Below, one piece after another: positions 44,382-55,783 of a stretch of DNA of 64,000 nucleotides. A model generated the notes under the pieces. It was given only the letters and a program-made list of their open reading frames with translations. It was not told the origin of the DNA and did not search any database. Source of the stretch: Trichobilharzia regenti (taxonomy: Eukaryota; Platyhelminthes; Trematoda; Strigeidida; Schistosomatidae). The DNA lies in assembly GCA_944472135.2 (NCBI GenBank), contig OX235265.1, positions 90,242,984 to 90,306,983 of the forward strand, in the 5' to 3' direction. A program made the translations under genes and the position numbers. Numbering within the stretch: position 1 is the stretch's first letter; each line of letters starts with the position of its first letter.

Positions 44382-47300
44382 AATAATAATGTATATTCTC
44401 ATATAAACATATAAATTTACATGAAAATGCATGCCATTTTTACAGGCACGATCAAGTATGATATAATATCAAATCGTAGATTGTCTACAAGTTAATAATG
44501 TTTCAACAGTTAAATATTTGATATATATATATAAATACACTCATTTTCTGAACTAGGCTGTATAGTTATTGAATTGTACAATTGTTCTCCAGGTTGAGCG
44601 GGAATATCTACTTCGTTTTGTTTTCATCCCGTGGTTGTCGGCATACGATAACCAACCAATATTGAGGTAAGTACAACGTTTACAAGGGATTGAAAGCCGT
44701 TTTAGAAAAGTAAAAGTGCTGAGGTGAATCATTAAATTGTAATGAAATAGGTAAGTGCAAGTATCATTAATAAATGCATTAATAAAGGAAACTCCCTAGG
44801 CTGACAACGTTCATTTGCAATGTATAATGCTACACGTATATCTCGTACTATCATGATGTCCACTTTTGGTTTTATTACATTTATCCTCATGCCGGTTTTT
44901 TATTTAATACCTTTTTGTGCATTTGGTGAACAACCGTACCCTCCAGAGAATAGGAATCGAATAAGTCGAATCAAATTCATAAGAGCTATAAAATGTTAGG
45001 TTTAATGGAATATAATGAGGATCAAGTAAAGACGTTATTAGAAAATGAATGAGATAAGACATTGTGAAGTGGTATTTAAAGATCCGACAATGGACAGCAA
45101 GTTAGTTTATAAGATGCCCCATAAATCTGTGCAGAGCCCACATGGTCGCATCTCAACAATAGGCTGAGTGAATGGTATATATTTACAGGTAGAAGCATGA
45201 TCTGTCAAGGCGTTCATTATTATCTTTTTCAAGATAAAGATCTAAGCCCTCATAAAAATCAGAAATATCTCGAGCCTTTAAATTGCATATTGCTGTTCCT
45301 GCAGAATGGGGCGATTCACCTTAGTGACCCCCACCATATCTACTGATCAGCTAACGCCACCCTCCCTCCTTTTTTGATGTTAAGCTCTGAGACTATGATT
45401 ATTATGGCTACCGCAAATATATTGCTTGGTACCAGACATGTTCGTACCTCATATTCCATCTCCCTAGCTTTCTTAATGAGTGCTTCCAATAGGTCTCCGC
45501 GTACATCTTTATGAACATTATATATGTATGCATGCGTCCTAATGAACAGATTACTTTACAAGAAGTTAAACCTTAAAGAATAAAAAGAATAGGTTTTGTG
45601 AATAGTGAAGCAAGATTCAGCAGAACAATATAGTTAGGGATCAATGTAGGTAGTATGAACTGAAGGTAAGGTCGGTTGGCAGGACTTAGTGTACTAAATT
45701 ATCATGACAGTCTTATATATAGTCAACATTTGACATTGCAAAGTAACCTGTATACATATATTATAAAAAGATATTAACAGAACCAACAAAATTTCAGCAT
45801 TTGGTTAACAATACTACAGAAGGGTAGTTAGTACTACAGGTAGTCGTAAAGTAAATCAATCTATGTATAATAAGAGCATAGTCAGTGTCATAATTCGTAT
45901 TATCAAAGAATACATTAGGCTCAATAACTGAGTGTTATAAGGGAAATAAGAGCGGTAAACCAAGAGAACATTTGCCGCATAAGTATTTTAATCATTTTAA
46001 GTATTTTAATGACAATCGAATTTCAAGTATTGAACCTACATAATTACTAAGTATTATTATGTTAGTCTGGGAACTAGTGTACTTTCCGTAGTTAAATATT
46101 GAAATGCCATTGTCTCTCCACTCTACCAGCAGTTGAGATCTTTGAGGCGGGCTAGGGTGGACATGTTTATATGTTTTTCTAGGCTCCTTTTGAAACTGTC
46201 AGGCCTTTCACAGGATCTTATCTCAGAGGGTAGTTGGTTCCAAAGTTTGCAATATTTAATGGTGAAGAAGTTAGCTCTAGTGGTGAGTTTATGGGTGTTA
46301 ACCTTGAGAAGGTAGTTGTGGTTGCGTAGTCCATACGATTTAGGATTAGCCCAGGTTATGGACGAGTTACTGTTACAGTGCTTTCTTATAACTTTGAATA
46401 AGAGAAATAAATTGCACTTCACTCTCCTTAACCATAAGGGCTCTAAGTCCAGTCGAATACATCTGTCAAGGTATTCTATTTGCTGACCATAGCCTAATAT
46501 GCGTTTCGTAAGGAATCTTTGGACACTTTCAACTTTTTTTCTGTCTGCCGATTTAAAGCTACTGTATAAGTGGGCACAGTATTCAAGTTTGGGGCGAATG
46601 CATATCTTATATATGGCTAATCTGGCTTCTGGAGTGTAAAAGTTGCGTAGCACAAAGCCGGTTAGACGTTTACAATCAGATACCACCTTATTTGCATGTT
46701 CAGTAAAGGTAAGATCTGAGTATGTTATCCCGAGATCTGTGACTGTGTTTGTGTTTGAGACAAGGTCACCGTACATGTATAGACACATGCTAGGTTTCCA
46801 ACGTCCGAAGTATGTTATCCCAGATTTAGCTGGATTGAACGTTAACTGCCACTTTTCACTCCAATTACATAGACTATTTAGGTCTTCTTGGATTTTACTA
46901 ACAATATTCATATCATTATAGTCAAAATCATAGACAACTTTGAGGTCATCTGCAAAGAGGTATGGCTTGCCATACTTGATCATAGAGACAATATCATTTA
47001 TGAATACAATGAATAGGGTAGGGCCAAGAACACTACCTTGTATCACGCCGCTGGTTATCGGTTTGGATGTTGATAAGTGATGGTTGACTTTAACTAACTG
47101 TTCTCTTCCTGTAAGAAAGGAAGTTATCCACTCAAGAAGCCTTCCACTTATTCCATAAGATAGGAGTTTCAGTATGAGTCTTTTATGTGGGACTTTATCA
47201 AAAGCTTTCCTAACATCTAGAAATAATGTTGCTGCCGAACGACCTTTGTCTACACATTCAGTAATGTGGTCGAAATAATCTAACTGGCACGTAATGCACG

Positions 47301-49189
47301 ATCTTCTATTTAGGAAACCGTATTGGAAAGGGGATATTAAGTCATTCGAGAGCAAATACTGAACAATTTGCTTCTTTACAATCTTTTCCATCACACGTGA
47401 AACTACGGAAGTAATGTTGATGGGGCGGTAATTATCTATGTCCGCTGTAGGTCCGGTTTTGTGAATGGGTACAACGTAGGATTTCTTCCAGCTATTTGGA
47501 TATGTTCCACTCCTTATCGAAGTTGAAAATATCTTGAGAAGAAGTAGATTCATGTCATTTCCACCATTTTTTAAGAGGACGGAAGACATTCCATCTGGGC
47601 CGGGAGTATTAGTAAGCTTAAGAGTTGTGATAGCTTTATCGATTTCTTGGGCGTTTAAGACTACATCGCTTAGACACTTTTCTGTTTTACGAGGGAAATC
47701 TATATCCTGGTCATTTTCTAGAGTGTACAGTTTGGCAAAGTGCGTGCTAAACACCTCACATATATCCTCAGCACTTTCGTGAGTAATGCCGCCTAGGTGT
47801 ATTATTTTTGGATATGTTGATTTGGAGTTAGTTAACCTACTTTTGAAGAGTTTGGCTATTTCTCCAGTGTTATGTGGCGACTGAATTGCCCGCGTTTCTT
47901 TATTCCTAAGACTTAGATTTTTTAACTCATGGATTCTAATGAGGATTGTTTTGATAGCGATTAACGACGATAAGTCGTCATGTCTATAGTAACTTAATGA
48001 ATGCTTCCGCAAACTTCTTCTTAATGATATTGGAATAAAATCACCTTGAGGGATTTTGAATTTAATCAGTTTCACAGGCGCTATGACATCATTAACCGAC
48101 TGTATATTGTCATAGAAGTTTTTAAGGACTTCCTCTAAGGAGTCATTGGTAAAGTAGGAATCCCAATTAGAGTATCTAATCAAGTCCTGATACAAGTCCC
48201 AATCAACCCGCGTGTATGGTCTTATAGGTGTCCGACTAACTTCGTTTCTGTGTATAGTTTCTGGGGAAATGTTAAACGAACATGCAACTATTTTATGATC
48301 GCTACCTGGGAATTCATGTCCCACATGAATTGTAGATGGTGCTACGTTGATCGTGAATATAAGATCAAGAATGTTATTGGACCTAGTGGGTACATTTATG
48401 TGTTGCGTCCATCCTCCAGTAATGATGGAATTAAGAAGATTATCATACCTCGAGGGTCCACGAAGTGTACGCCATGATATATCAGGCAAATTGAAGTCAC
48501 CTCCAATTATATTATAACTGAAGGGGAGATTGGATGCAACACTAAATATGTTGCTGAGTACGTTATCGTATTCGCGGTTGGATGATGGCGGTCGGTATAC
48601 GCACCCTATAAGGATAGGTTTACTTCTGAGAACTTTTATTTCGACCCACACCGAATCATTAAGTTGTGACAGAATAGGGTGACTAAAATGCGTTGCACAA
48701 ATGGGTTGTTTAACGTATATGAGTGTTCCACCCCCACGACCTGTTTCCCTATCCCCTCGAAAAAGATTGTACTTATCAATTGATAAGCTACCATCCACAA
48801 TGTCACTTGAGCACCAGGCTTCAGTGATCATGATCAGCGACGGATTGCATATAGAGGCTAACGTACATAATGCTAAATGTTTGTTAAGAACTGATCTAGC
48901 ATTTATGAGGATGACGGATAGACTTTGACGAAGTGGTTTTAGTGTATGGGCAATATCATAATAAAATACTCTATGGTTATCAACTGAATATGTGCAGTCG
49001 TTATTGGATTCATTAATTACAACATTTTGATCACTAGAGACGGTTTCTTTAATTTGATAGTTAGGGATGGGTTGTGAAATGTCACTCGTGAGTAGTTGGT
49101 CGTTTAGATATTGCGTGCTATGGGAGATACTAGTATGATAATCTATGGTTTTACTATTGGTATTAGGTGTGTATAATATGTTTGCTATC
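44382..49189 (-). mobile_element. LINE A, near full-length copy inside N3
   Basis: The 3' end is at the left: (ATT)n followed by the sequence shared with 13698 and 36255. A 1.7-kb 3' region precedes the pol frame, which stays open from about 49190 to 46123. The left N3 flank ends GGATTCATTG and the right flank resumes TTGTTGTTTTCG, as in the uninterrupted 3' UTRs at 27835 and 34390, with about 6 bp in between lost or altered. The exact 5' junction is uncertain by 10-20 bp, and no ORF1 is seen. Confidence 0.85.
46123..49189 (-). CDS. LINE A endonuclease-reverse transcriptase (CR1/Jockey-like)
   Basis: The frame is open from about 49190. The first ATG I can use is at 48831 (902 aa from there), but SVILINARSVLNK just upstream is the conserved start of the APE-type endonuclease, so the true start is farther 5' and may be missing. 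Endonuclease motifs: ITEAW, LIGCVYRPPSS, GGDFNLPDISW, GSDHKIVACSF. RT motifs: NTPGPDGMSSVLLK, FLDVRKAFDKVPHKR, SGVIQGSVLGPTLF and YLFADDL (about residue 625 from the 48831 ATG). A C-terminal region of about 250 aa follows and matches 15556-16233. No internal stop is seen, so this copy may be recently active. Confidence 0.88.
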
Positions 49190-49789
49190 TTGTTGTTTTC
49201 GTGCCTTGTTTTTATTGCATAATTTTGTTAAAATTTTCGTCGTGATTACTTCTGAAGTTGTTTCGAGTCTTCTACATCCATGAATGAACTGATTGATGTT
49301 AAGGACAGCAGATGGCTCGTATACACCGGGGAGGCTAGGCTATTGCTGAGAATGAAATGCATACGGAGATAATTGTTAGCTGCGGTCCCACACGCCGGGG
49401 AGAAAGTGTAAACGACTGAGGCTCGCATACGTCACCGCTACTAGAACTGAGGCAGAATGAGTGACAAGCGATTTCAGTGGTAATTGGTAGTGAGTAGATA
49501 AGAGGATGCTTGAAGAGTATCATGAGGTGCTGCTATGGTCACGTTGCATTCTGCAAGAGTCATTCTAGCAAGTGGCGATTGTGTTGCAAGAGGATGCCTT
49601 TAGCTGGAAGGCGCAGGTCGTCAGCGATGTGTGAGATTGTGCTGTGGGCATGCTTGTGGTGTGTTGGCTTTTCTGTTTGTTTTCCATTTCAGCTCTGTCC
49701 GTGTGACCCAGGTTCTCGCAATGGCGTCCAAGTCAACGTGTATTGGTCGTGATGGTAAAAAAGGGTTGGATCCCTTTTTTGCCGGAGAG
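49190..49789 (+). promoter_or_regulatory. Distal 3' UTR of N3 with palindrome
   Basis: Resumes family 3' UTR sequence after LINE A. AAAAAAGGG (49757-49765) and CCCTTTTTT (49772-49780) form the conserved palindrome 9 bp before the 3' LTR. Confidence 0.75.
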
Positions 49790-50145
49790 TGTCAATGTAG
49801 TTGAAGATTGAACGATCAATTCATGGTTGTTTGCTCAAAACCAACTTCCCCAATTTTCGCGGAGGCATGAATACGACAGTCATCGTCTCATCGGTCGCTG
49901 TTCAGAAAGAAGAGTAAAACATCGTCAGAAGTAATATTGTGATTTATTATTGTAATATTTGTTCACAGACCTTAGTCATACGTGATTTATATGTTGGTGT
50001 AACAATAAAGAATCCTCGAGTCAACAACTGGTGTTTTGGTTTTCTCGTCCGTTATTACTAAGCGTTTCTGAGAAACTTCAAGCGACAGCGTGAGCCCGAG
50101 CGTAGCAAGAGCTGGGCATTAACGGTTTACGAGACGTGGCTGACA
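49790..50145 (+). repeat. 3' LTR of N3
   Basis: 356 bp, same subtype as the 5' LTR; ends GGCTGACA and is followed by the TSD GGTGG. Confidence 0.92.
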
Positions 50146-50150
50146 GGTGG

Positions 50151-50474
50151 TCTGCCAATATTATTCCAAATTTTCTCTGATATAAGAGTAATATCAGAAG
50201 GGGTATCTAGCTGCAGACGTGCATCATGACCGTTTATCTGAAGATCAAGATATTTCCGCATACCTGGTGTTGTGACTTGACAGGTTGCAACTAGACTCAT
50301 TGACTTTTTGGGGGACTCAGGACCAACAGTTTGTCGAGCTTTCGCTGGATTATGATATCTGAGTTTGCGTGGCTGACAAAAACCATTTTTATGACCGATG
50401 ATTTTGCACTTGCTGCAACGATGATTTTTGTACGGACAAGACTTTACAAAGTGCCACGCGCCACATGCCAGCAT
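50151..50474 (-). pseudogene. Gypsy-like nucleocapsid and protease N-terminal half
   Basis: Contains a zinc knuckle CSKCKIIGHKNGFC (Cx2Cx4Hx4C), with further Cys and His residues before it (CGAWHFVKSC). Then comes the retropepsin start with LQLDTPSDITLIS, where D-T-P replaces the usual D-T/S-G. The frame is cut by N3 at 50150. It is in a different frame from the Gag at 50544-51296, so there is a frameshift between them. Confidence 0.78.
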
Positions 50475-50543
50475 GGTGATGGTGGGGTCTTCTTTGCAGT
50501 ATTTTGTGAAGTTGGACGAGTATGTGTAGATTTCCGCGGGACA

Positions 50544-51296
50544 TTAAGAGAAGGTGGGTCGGGAGTGGATGATGAGAATTTTTCTTTTTCGTAATGCACG
50601 GATATCAGAGCTTCTCGAAGGTGTTGATTCGACCAGGTGTGTATCTTTCTGCAAATTAATCAGCCGTTGATATTCATCAGCTATGTCATGTAATGTTAAC
50701 TTGGGATTTTGTTCTAGCTGATTGAGCAGTCGAGTTCGGATATCTGTGAAACGAAGAGATTGAAGACTGCATATGAGCATCAAGGCTTTGAATTGATCAT
50801 CTGTTAAGGACCTGAGTCGAAATCTCTCACATTCTCGGTTGACTGTGCCAACGTGAGTAAGAAAATCATCATTTTTATTCATTGTCACCTTGAGGCCACG
50901 ATAACGTATGCTGAATAATGAGGAGTGGTCTCCAAAATGTTCACGCAGCAGCTTTATTGTATCATCGAAACACTTGTCACGTGGTTTTTGGGGTAAAATT
51001 AGGTTGCAGTACCGTTCATATTCTGCGGCACCCAATTTACGTAACAACACTCGCACCTTCCAGGCATCGTCTTGTGAGACGAGATCAACAGTGAATAAAT
51101 CCTCATAACGTTGATACCATGTGTCAAAAGTGACATTAGCCTCTGGGTCATAATTGAACTTTGAAATACTGTTCACAATGCCGTCGACAGATGGTAGCAT
51201 GGTGTGATTGGGATTGCTTGAAGGTGAAGCTGGACCAGTCTGTTGGTTGACGAACATTCCCATTAATTTCATCTGTTGTTCAAATAGTAATACCAA
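50544..51296 (-). pseudogene. Gypsy-like Gag fragment, 250 aa or more
   Basis: Reads ISKFNYDPEANVTFDTWYQR and later LLNQLEQNPKLTLHDIADEY, a capsid-type Gag pattern of Gypsy-like retroelements. No ATG is present at the left edge. The frame continues past 51296 into LINE sequence, so the N-terminus was cut by the LINE insertion. Ends just before the nucleocapsid piece. Confidence 0.75.
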
Positions 51297-51299
51297 TTC

Positions 51300-54200
51300 G
51301 CTGCTGCGAGAGCCGGCCTCGCACTCAAAGGAGAGAACAAAGCGTAGTAAAAGAAAATCCTCAACCCCTAGTCACACTACAGCGGTGCAGCACGGACGAT
51401 GATAGCCAGTGTCATCCGAGTGCTCCAACTGAACTAGAAGAAAAAAACGCCAACAGGCCGGTTCCTGGGGAATCGGCCAACTAGTTCGTAGGATAACTCC
51501 TCAACCGATAGCCAATATCAAGTCAACTACCCCCCAATACGGGGAAGTGGTGAGACTGACTACCAGTTGCCTGTATAGTAATGTGAGAGGGCTAAGAGGC
51601 AAAATAGCTGAACTTAGACACCTACAATCACAACTAAACTCCAAAATCATAATACTGACGGAAACCTGGCTAACCCCTACGGTGGCAGACAGCGAAGTCA
51701 GTATAAATGATATGGTCCTAGTCAGGCGAGATAGGGACCTGAAAGAAGGAGGTGGAGTCGCCATATACGTCGACAAACAGCTCAGATGTGTTCACGCGAC
51801 GGACCCTCCCCTCACAGAGCTCCCTGACTCCATATGGTGCCACTTCACCGTTGGGTACTGCAAATATCTAGTGGGCAGCATTTATCGATCACCTTCATGT
51901 GGAGCAGACCATAACCAGGTACTGCTAAATACAATTTCAGCGACTCAAGACATGGGTTATGATCAAATTGTCATAGCTGGTGACTTCAATGCCCCATCTC
52001 TTAACTTGGTGTCGGGAAAAGCCCATGATAGATTTGATCGAAATCTGCTGCATACCATCAGGAAGGCTGGATTCACTGAAAATGTCAAGATGGATACTAG
52101 ATGGGGCCCTGATGGGAAGTCTTCTAGACTGGATTACGTGCTCACTAGTGACCAGCTACTAGTGGAAAACGTTCAGATCACGACTCCCATAGGTAGTAGT
52201 GACCACGCGGTCATAGTATTCGACATAGTCCTCCGCGAGCGCTTACAGTGGGACAATACACAGCCCTATCTGTGTTATAACAAAGCCAACTACACCAAAA
52301 TGCGAAGACTTCTGTCTGAAGCAAACTGGCCTAAAAAATGGACAGAGCTAACAGTAGAAGAACACTGGAGAGTGGTAAAGGAAATCATTCACCAGGCGGT
52401 CTCAGACACTGTTCCTTTAGTCTCACCAAAAGCTAGGAAGCAACGATCATGGCTGAAAAGAGGGACACAACGCCTTCTGCAGGCAAAGCGTAAAGCCTGG
52501 TTCGCGTGGCGACGATCGAAGAGTCAACCCGAACATGAAGTGTACCTTGAACTCAGGAATCGATGTAACATACGAGTCCGGAGCGATAGAAGGACATTTC
52601 AGGGAGACCTCGCCAATAAGCTTCTCGTGAACCCCAAAAGCCTATACAGGTTTATGGCCGAAAGAAAACCGACCAACCAGGGAGCATGCAATCTAGTGGG
52701 TTCTGATGGGAAATCTCTTACTAGTCTTGAAATGGCAGAGACATTCAGCCTAGCCTTTCACAGGCAACTAAATAGTAACGAGGATATTACCCCTACAGAA
52801 CATCCAGATTACATCGCAGAACCAACACACGAAAACCTGCTGGGGACATTTCAAATTACCCCGGCTATGGTACTTGCAAAATTGGGAAGGTTGGCTTCGG
52901 GAAAGTCTCCAGGTTGTGATGGCATCAGACCATCTGTCCTGAAGCAGTGTTCAGAAAGTCTCTGTCAACCCCTAAGTGATCTGTTCCAACACTCCCTTGA
53001 TGTAGGGAAACTTCCATGTGAATGGAAACGTGCAATCCTATCCCCTATCTTCAAGGGTGGTGACCGGCAGAATGTGACCAGTTACAGACCAGTTGCTCTA
53101 CTTCCAGTGGTATCGAAGATATTGGAAAGTCTCATTGACGACCACATGAGAAAATACTTCGATGGGACTAACCTTCTTCACGAAGCACAGCACGGTTTCA
53201 GGAGGGGAAGATCCTGCGTGACGAATCTTCTACTAGCCTGGAACGATTGGACACTATCCTGGGACAAAAAGGTACCAGCCCACGTGATCTTTCTCGACTT
53301 TGCGAAAGCATTCGACACAGTTCACCATGGTCTGCTCCTTCACAAAATAGGCAAGGCGGGAGTTTCTGGAGCACTTCTCGCATGGCTGACAGATTACTTA
53401 GGCGAGAGAGAATTCTGCACCAAAGTCAACCGCATCCGATCATCCTGGCACACCTCGGCATCAGGGGTTCCTCAGGGTTCTATCCTAGGGCCGTTGATGT
53501 TTTTGATTTTTATCAATGACCTGCCCCCCCAACTAAACTGCTCTGCGCTTCTTTACGCTGACGACGTAAAGATTTGGAGAGCAATAAACTCATCGGAAGA
53601 CTCAGATAGATTGCAGGCTGACCTGCAAACTCTGGGAAATTGGGCTTTGGCTAACGGAATGCCTTTCAATCTAAAGAAGTGCAAAGTAGTGCAGCTTCAT
53701 TCCGGCAGGTCACAGAGTGTAAATTACACCCTTGGTGGCCAGAACTTGAGTTGTGTTCCATCAGAGCGTGATCTAGGTCTTATTCTAACAGAAAAGCTAG
53801 ACACCAGTGGAAATTACTCGAGGGACGTCGCCAAAGCCTACGCAACATTACACTTTATGCACAGGCAGCTGGGAGCTCTCACTCCCGAACTGTTCTTAAG
53901 GCTATACAAGGCATATGTGAGGCCACACCTTGAGGTGCATAATATCATTGCACCTCCGCTACTCAAAAGGGATGCTAACATTCTAGAAAGTGTCCAGAGA
54001 CGAGCGACAAAATGGGTGATCGGCCTCCGCAACAAATCATATGAGGAAAGACTAAAGAAATTAGGTCTTTTCACACTCAGTTACCGTAGGCACAGGGGAG
54101 ACCTCATCACCGTCTACAAGATCCTAAATGACCAGGCCCACCCAAATAAAAGCATCCTGCCATTAAGCGATTATAGGCTTCCACGAGGTAACCCGCTAAG

Positions 54201-54817
54201 GATAGCACACCAGAGACCAAAGACTCGAGTGCGATCACATTTCTTTTCGCTTCGTGTTTGCCGTCTCTGGAACGCTTTACCGGCGGCCGTGACTACAGCG
54301 CCATCTCTGGAGATTTTTAAGCGGAAGCTAGACAATCATGCAGAAATGCAAGGTTTGTGTCTCAATGGCTTATCCTCATAAAATTTGAAACCAAACTGTC
54401 AATGAATAAGCGTACAAACTAAATCCCCACGACCTATTCTGCCTTCTCTCACTCTATCTTTTCCTTAGGTCACCTTTATTATTCCACTTATCTCAACCTA
54501 TATTATCTACACTACAACCTATTATTATTATTACTATTCTGCTTTTATGACTACACCGAATGACCAAGGGGAGTTAGGTCAAACTCCATTCACGGCAGCA
54601 ATACAGTCCTAACATACTGCATACTACAAACCACATCTCGACCAATCCCCGCACCACTCCTCCTGGAGTCTACCAGAGCTAAAGCAGTCGAGTGTCGGGA
54701 CTTACTACGCAGAAGCTCACCGAAGATCTGGAACCTCTACCTCACAATCAAGAAGCGAGCTCAAAGAAATCACTGGTTTATACTAGCTCGTCATCAGGAT
54801 ATTGGATATTGGATGTT
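51300..54817 (+). mobile_element. CR1/Jockey-like LINE with a long intact pol frame
   Basis: GC-richer than its surroundings. A short 5' part without ORF1 is followed by pol (open 51433-54381) and a 430-bp 3' UTR ending in a short tandem GGATATTGGATATTGGAT. It starts where the Gypsy-like Gag loses its N-terminus, so it was probably inserted there. Boundaries are approximate and no TSD was found. It differs from LINE A in sequence, composition and tail, so it is a separate family. Confidence 0.82.
51433..54381 (+). CDS. LINE endonuclease-reverse transcriptase, CR1-like
   Basis: Open from 51433, just after a stop. There is no ATG before about 51712, so the start is unknown and may be truncated. 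Counting from GTG 51547 gives 944 residues. Endonuclease: CLYSNVRGLRGKIAEL, ILTETWL, GGGVAIYVDKQ, VAGDFNAPSL, GSSDHAVI. RT: GKSPGCDGIRPSVLK, SYRPVALLPVVSKILE, motif A FLDFAKAFDTVHH near residue 582, GVPQGSILGPLMF and YADD at 670-673. The C-terminal region resembles other CR1-like proteins (SVQRRATKWVIGL, SHFFSLRVCRLWNALP). No internal stops, so probably a young copy. Confidence 0.88.
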   Translation, partial: TRRKKRQQAGSWGIGQLVRRITPQPIANIKSTTPQYGEVVRLTTSCLYSNVRGLRGKIAELRHLQSQLNSKIIILTETWLTPTVADSEVSINDMVLVRRDRDLKEGGGVAIYVDKQLRCVHATDPPLTELPDSIWCHFTVGYCKYLVGSIYRSPSCGADHNQVLLNTISATQDMGYDQIVIAGDFNAPSLNLVSGKAHDRFDRNLLHTIRKAGFTENVKMDTRWGPDGKSSRLDYVLTSDQLLVENVQITTPIGSSDHAVIVFDIVLRERLQWDNTQPYLCYNKANYTKMRRLLSEANWPKKWTELTVEEHWRVVKEIIHQAVSDTVPLVSPKARKQRSWLKRGTQRLLQAKRKAWFAWRRSKSQPEHEVYLELRNRCNIRVRSDRRTFQGDLANKLLVNPKSLYRFMAERKPTNQGACNLVGSDGKSLTSLEMAETFSLAFHRQLNSNEDITPTEHPDYIAEPTHENLLGTFQITPAMVLAKLGRLASGKSPGCDGIRPSVLKQCSESLCQPLSDLFQHSLDVGKLPCEWKRAILSPIFKGGDRQNVTSYRPVALLPVVSKILESLIDDHMRKYFDGTNLLHEAQHGFRRGRSCVTNLLLAWNDWTLSWDKKVPAHVIFLDFAKAFDTVHHGLLLHKIGKAGVSGALLAWLTDYLGEREFCTKVNRIRSSWHTSASGVPQGSILGPLMFLIFINDLPPQLNCSALLYADDVKIWRAINSSEDSDRLQADLQTLGNWALANGMPFNLKKCKVVQLHSGRSQSVNYTLGGQNLSCVPSERDLGLILTEKLDTSGNYSRDVAKAYATLHFMHRQLGALTPELFLRLYKAYVRPHLEVHNIIAPPLLKRDANILESVQRRATKWVIGLRNKSYEERLKKLGLFTLSYRRHRGDLITVYKILNDQAHPNKSILPLSDYRLPRGNPLRIAHQRPKTRVRSHFFSLRVCRLWNALPAAVTTAPSLEIFKRKLDNHAEMQGLCLNGLSS

Positions 54818-55780
54818 TTCTGGCGGTATTATAAATCGACTCGGAAATAAGATAATAGCGTTAATTTGAATGTGGTGGATTCAGTTGGGATGAGGTTCCA
54901 CCGAGAAAGCGAGGACAGCACTGAGCTGGTACATTTCGGGGATCAGATAACACTGTATTCTAATGATAAGAATGGTGGGTTGCTTTGTATGGAGGGGTAG
55001 GTTGAGTGTATGTTTTATTTATGAGCACAATATGTAGTCAAATTAGTAACAAACCTAGTGTTATACGTATAAACAGTGACCAGTTGACTGTATCAACTCT
55101 GACTAGAGGTAGTTCTATCATACAGTTATTAGTCTTTCAGATTCTCGCTTCTTTATCTTTGCTATGCAGAGAAATATATTTCACGACTGTTTCCGAAAAG
55201 AAGAAACTAGCTTTGGTGCAGAATATAACTTAGTAAGCTTGATTTTGAAGCTTTTCTACTTTTGAAAGGAGGATTTCAAACATGATAATGAGCAACACAG
55301 TAAATTACAGGGGCGTCTAAGTGAATCTGTGGTGTATTATGGAAGCATTATTGAGGTAAATGGTTTTGGTCACTTATTTTTTTCATGCTTGAGTGTTTTG
55401 GGAAAAAAGTCACGATGAAGAAGCTCCTCTTTTAAAAATCTCAGCAAATTTGCAAGTTTCTACTCGAAATAAAAGCTGTCAAGTCTGTTGCGTTGGGATA
55501 TACCTTGAGGTAAAAATTTTCATTGACAGGCAATTTTTGAGAAACTCAACGTTCAACTGAGCAAGACACACGACAGCACTCGAAAACCGCTAGGATGTTA
55601 TACAAAACATGTCTTATGTGACAGTCACTTCCCTCACACTTTGAATTCTAAATAGAAGTGTTACTGTTTCTTTTTGAAGTCATTTTAACTCTGTTTGGTC
55701 TTATATTAATATTTCGTGTTTTACTGTCATATATGTTGTCTATCTCAAATACTCATCATTGGTTTTTTTGCGCTGTTTTT
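54818..55780. other. Spacer, nothing recognised
   Basis: If it still belongs to the Gypsy-like element it would be its 5' UTR, but no LTR is visible. Several short open frames without recognisable content. Confidence 0.35.
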
Positions 55781-55783
55781 ATG

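Larger units (their letters stand above)
41396..50145 (+). mobile_element. N3: short-form Pao/BEL element split by LINE A
   Basis: LTRs at 41396-41751 and 49790-50145 (356 bp each, about four differences), flanked by TSD GGTGG. Without LINE A (44382-49189) the element is about 3.9 kb, the same size and layout as N1. It lies in the protease region of a Gypsy-like element. The gene has one nonsense codon. The LTR subtype equals LTR3 of the tandem array. Confidence 0.92.
40532..51296 (-). mobile_element. Gypsy-like element with most of pol deleted, host of N3
   Basis: Read leftwards: Gag (51296-50544), nucleocapsid and first half of protease (50474-50151), then the N3 insertion between GGTGG copies (50146-50150 and 41391-41395), second half of protease, a basic tail, PPT and 3' LTR. 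The protease half ends ...LLGLDWF and runs into a short basic tail (SRSRKPNTQTKRQ) that stops in the polypurine tract. RT, RNase H and integrase are absent. No 5' LTR is recognisable at the right, where a LINE is inserted. It needed help to move even before N3 arrived. Confidence 0.8.
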
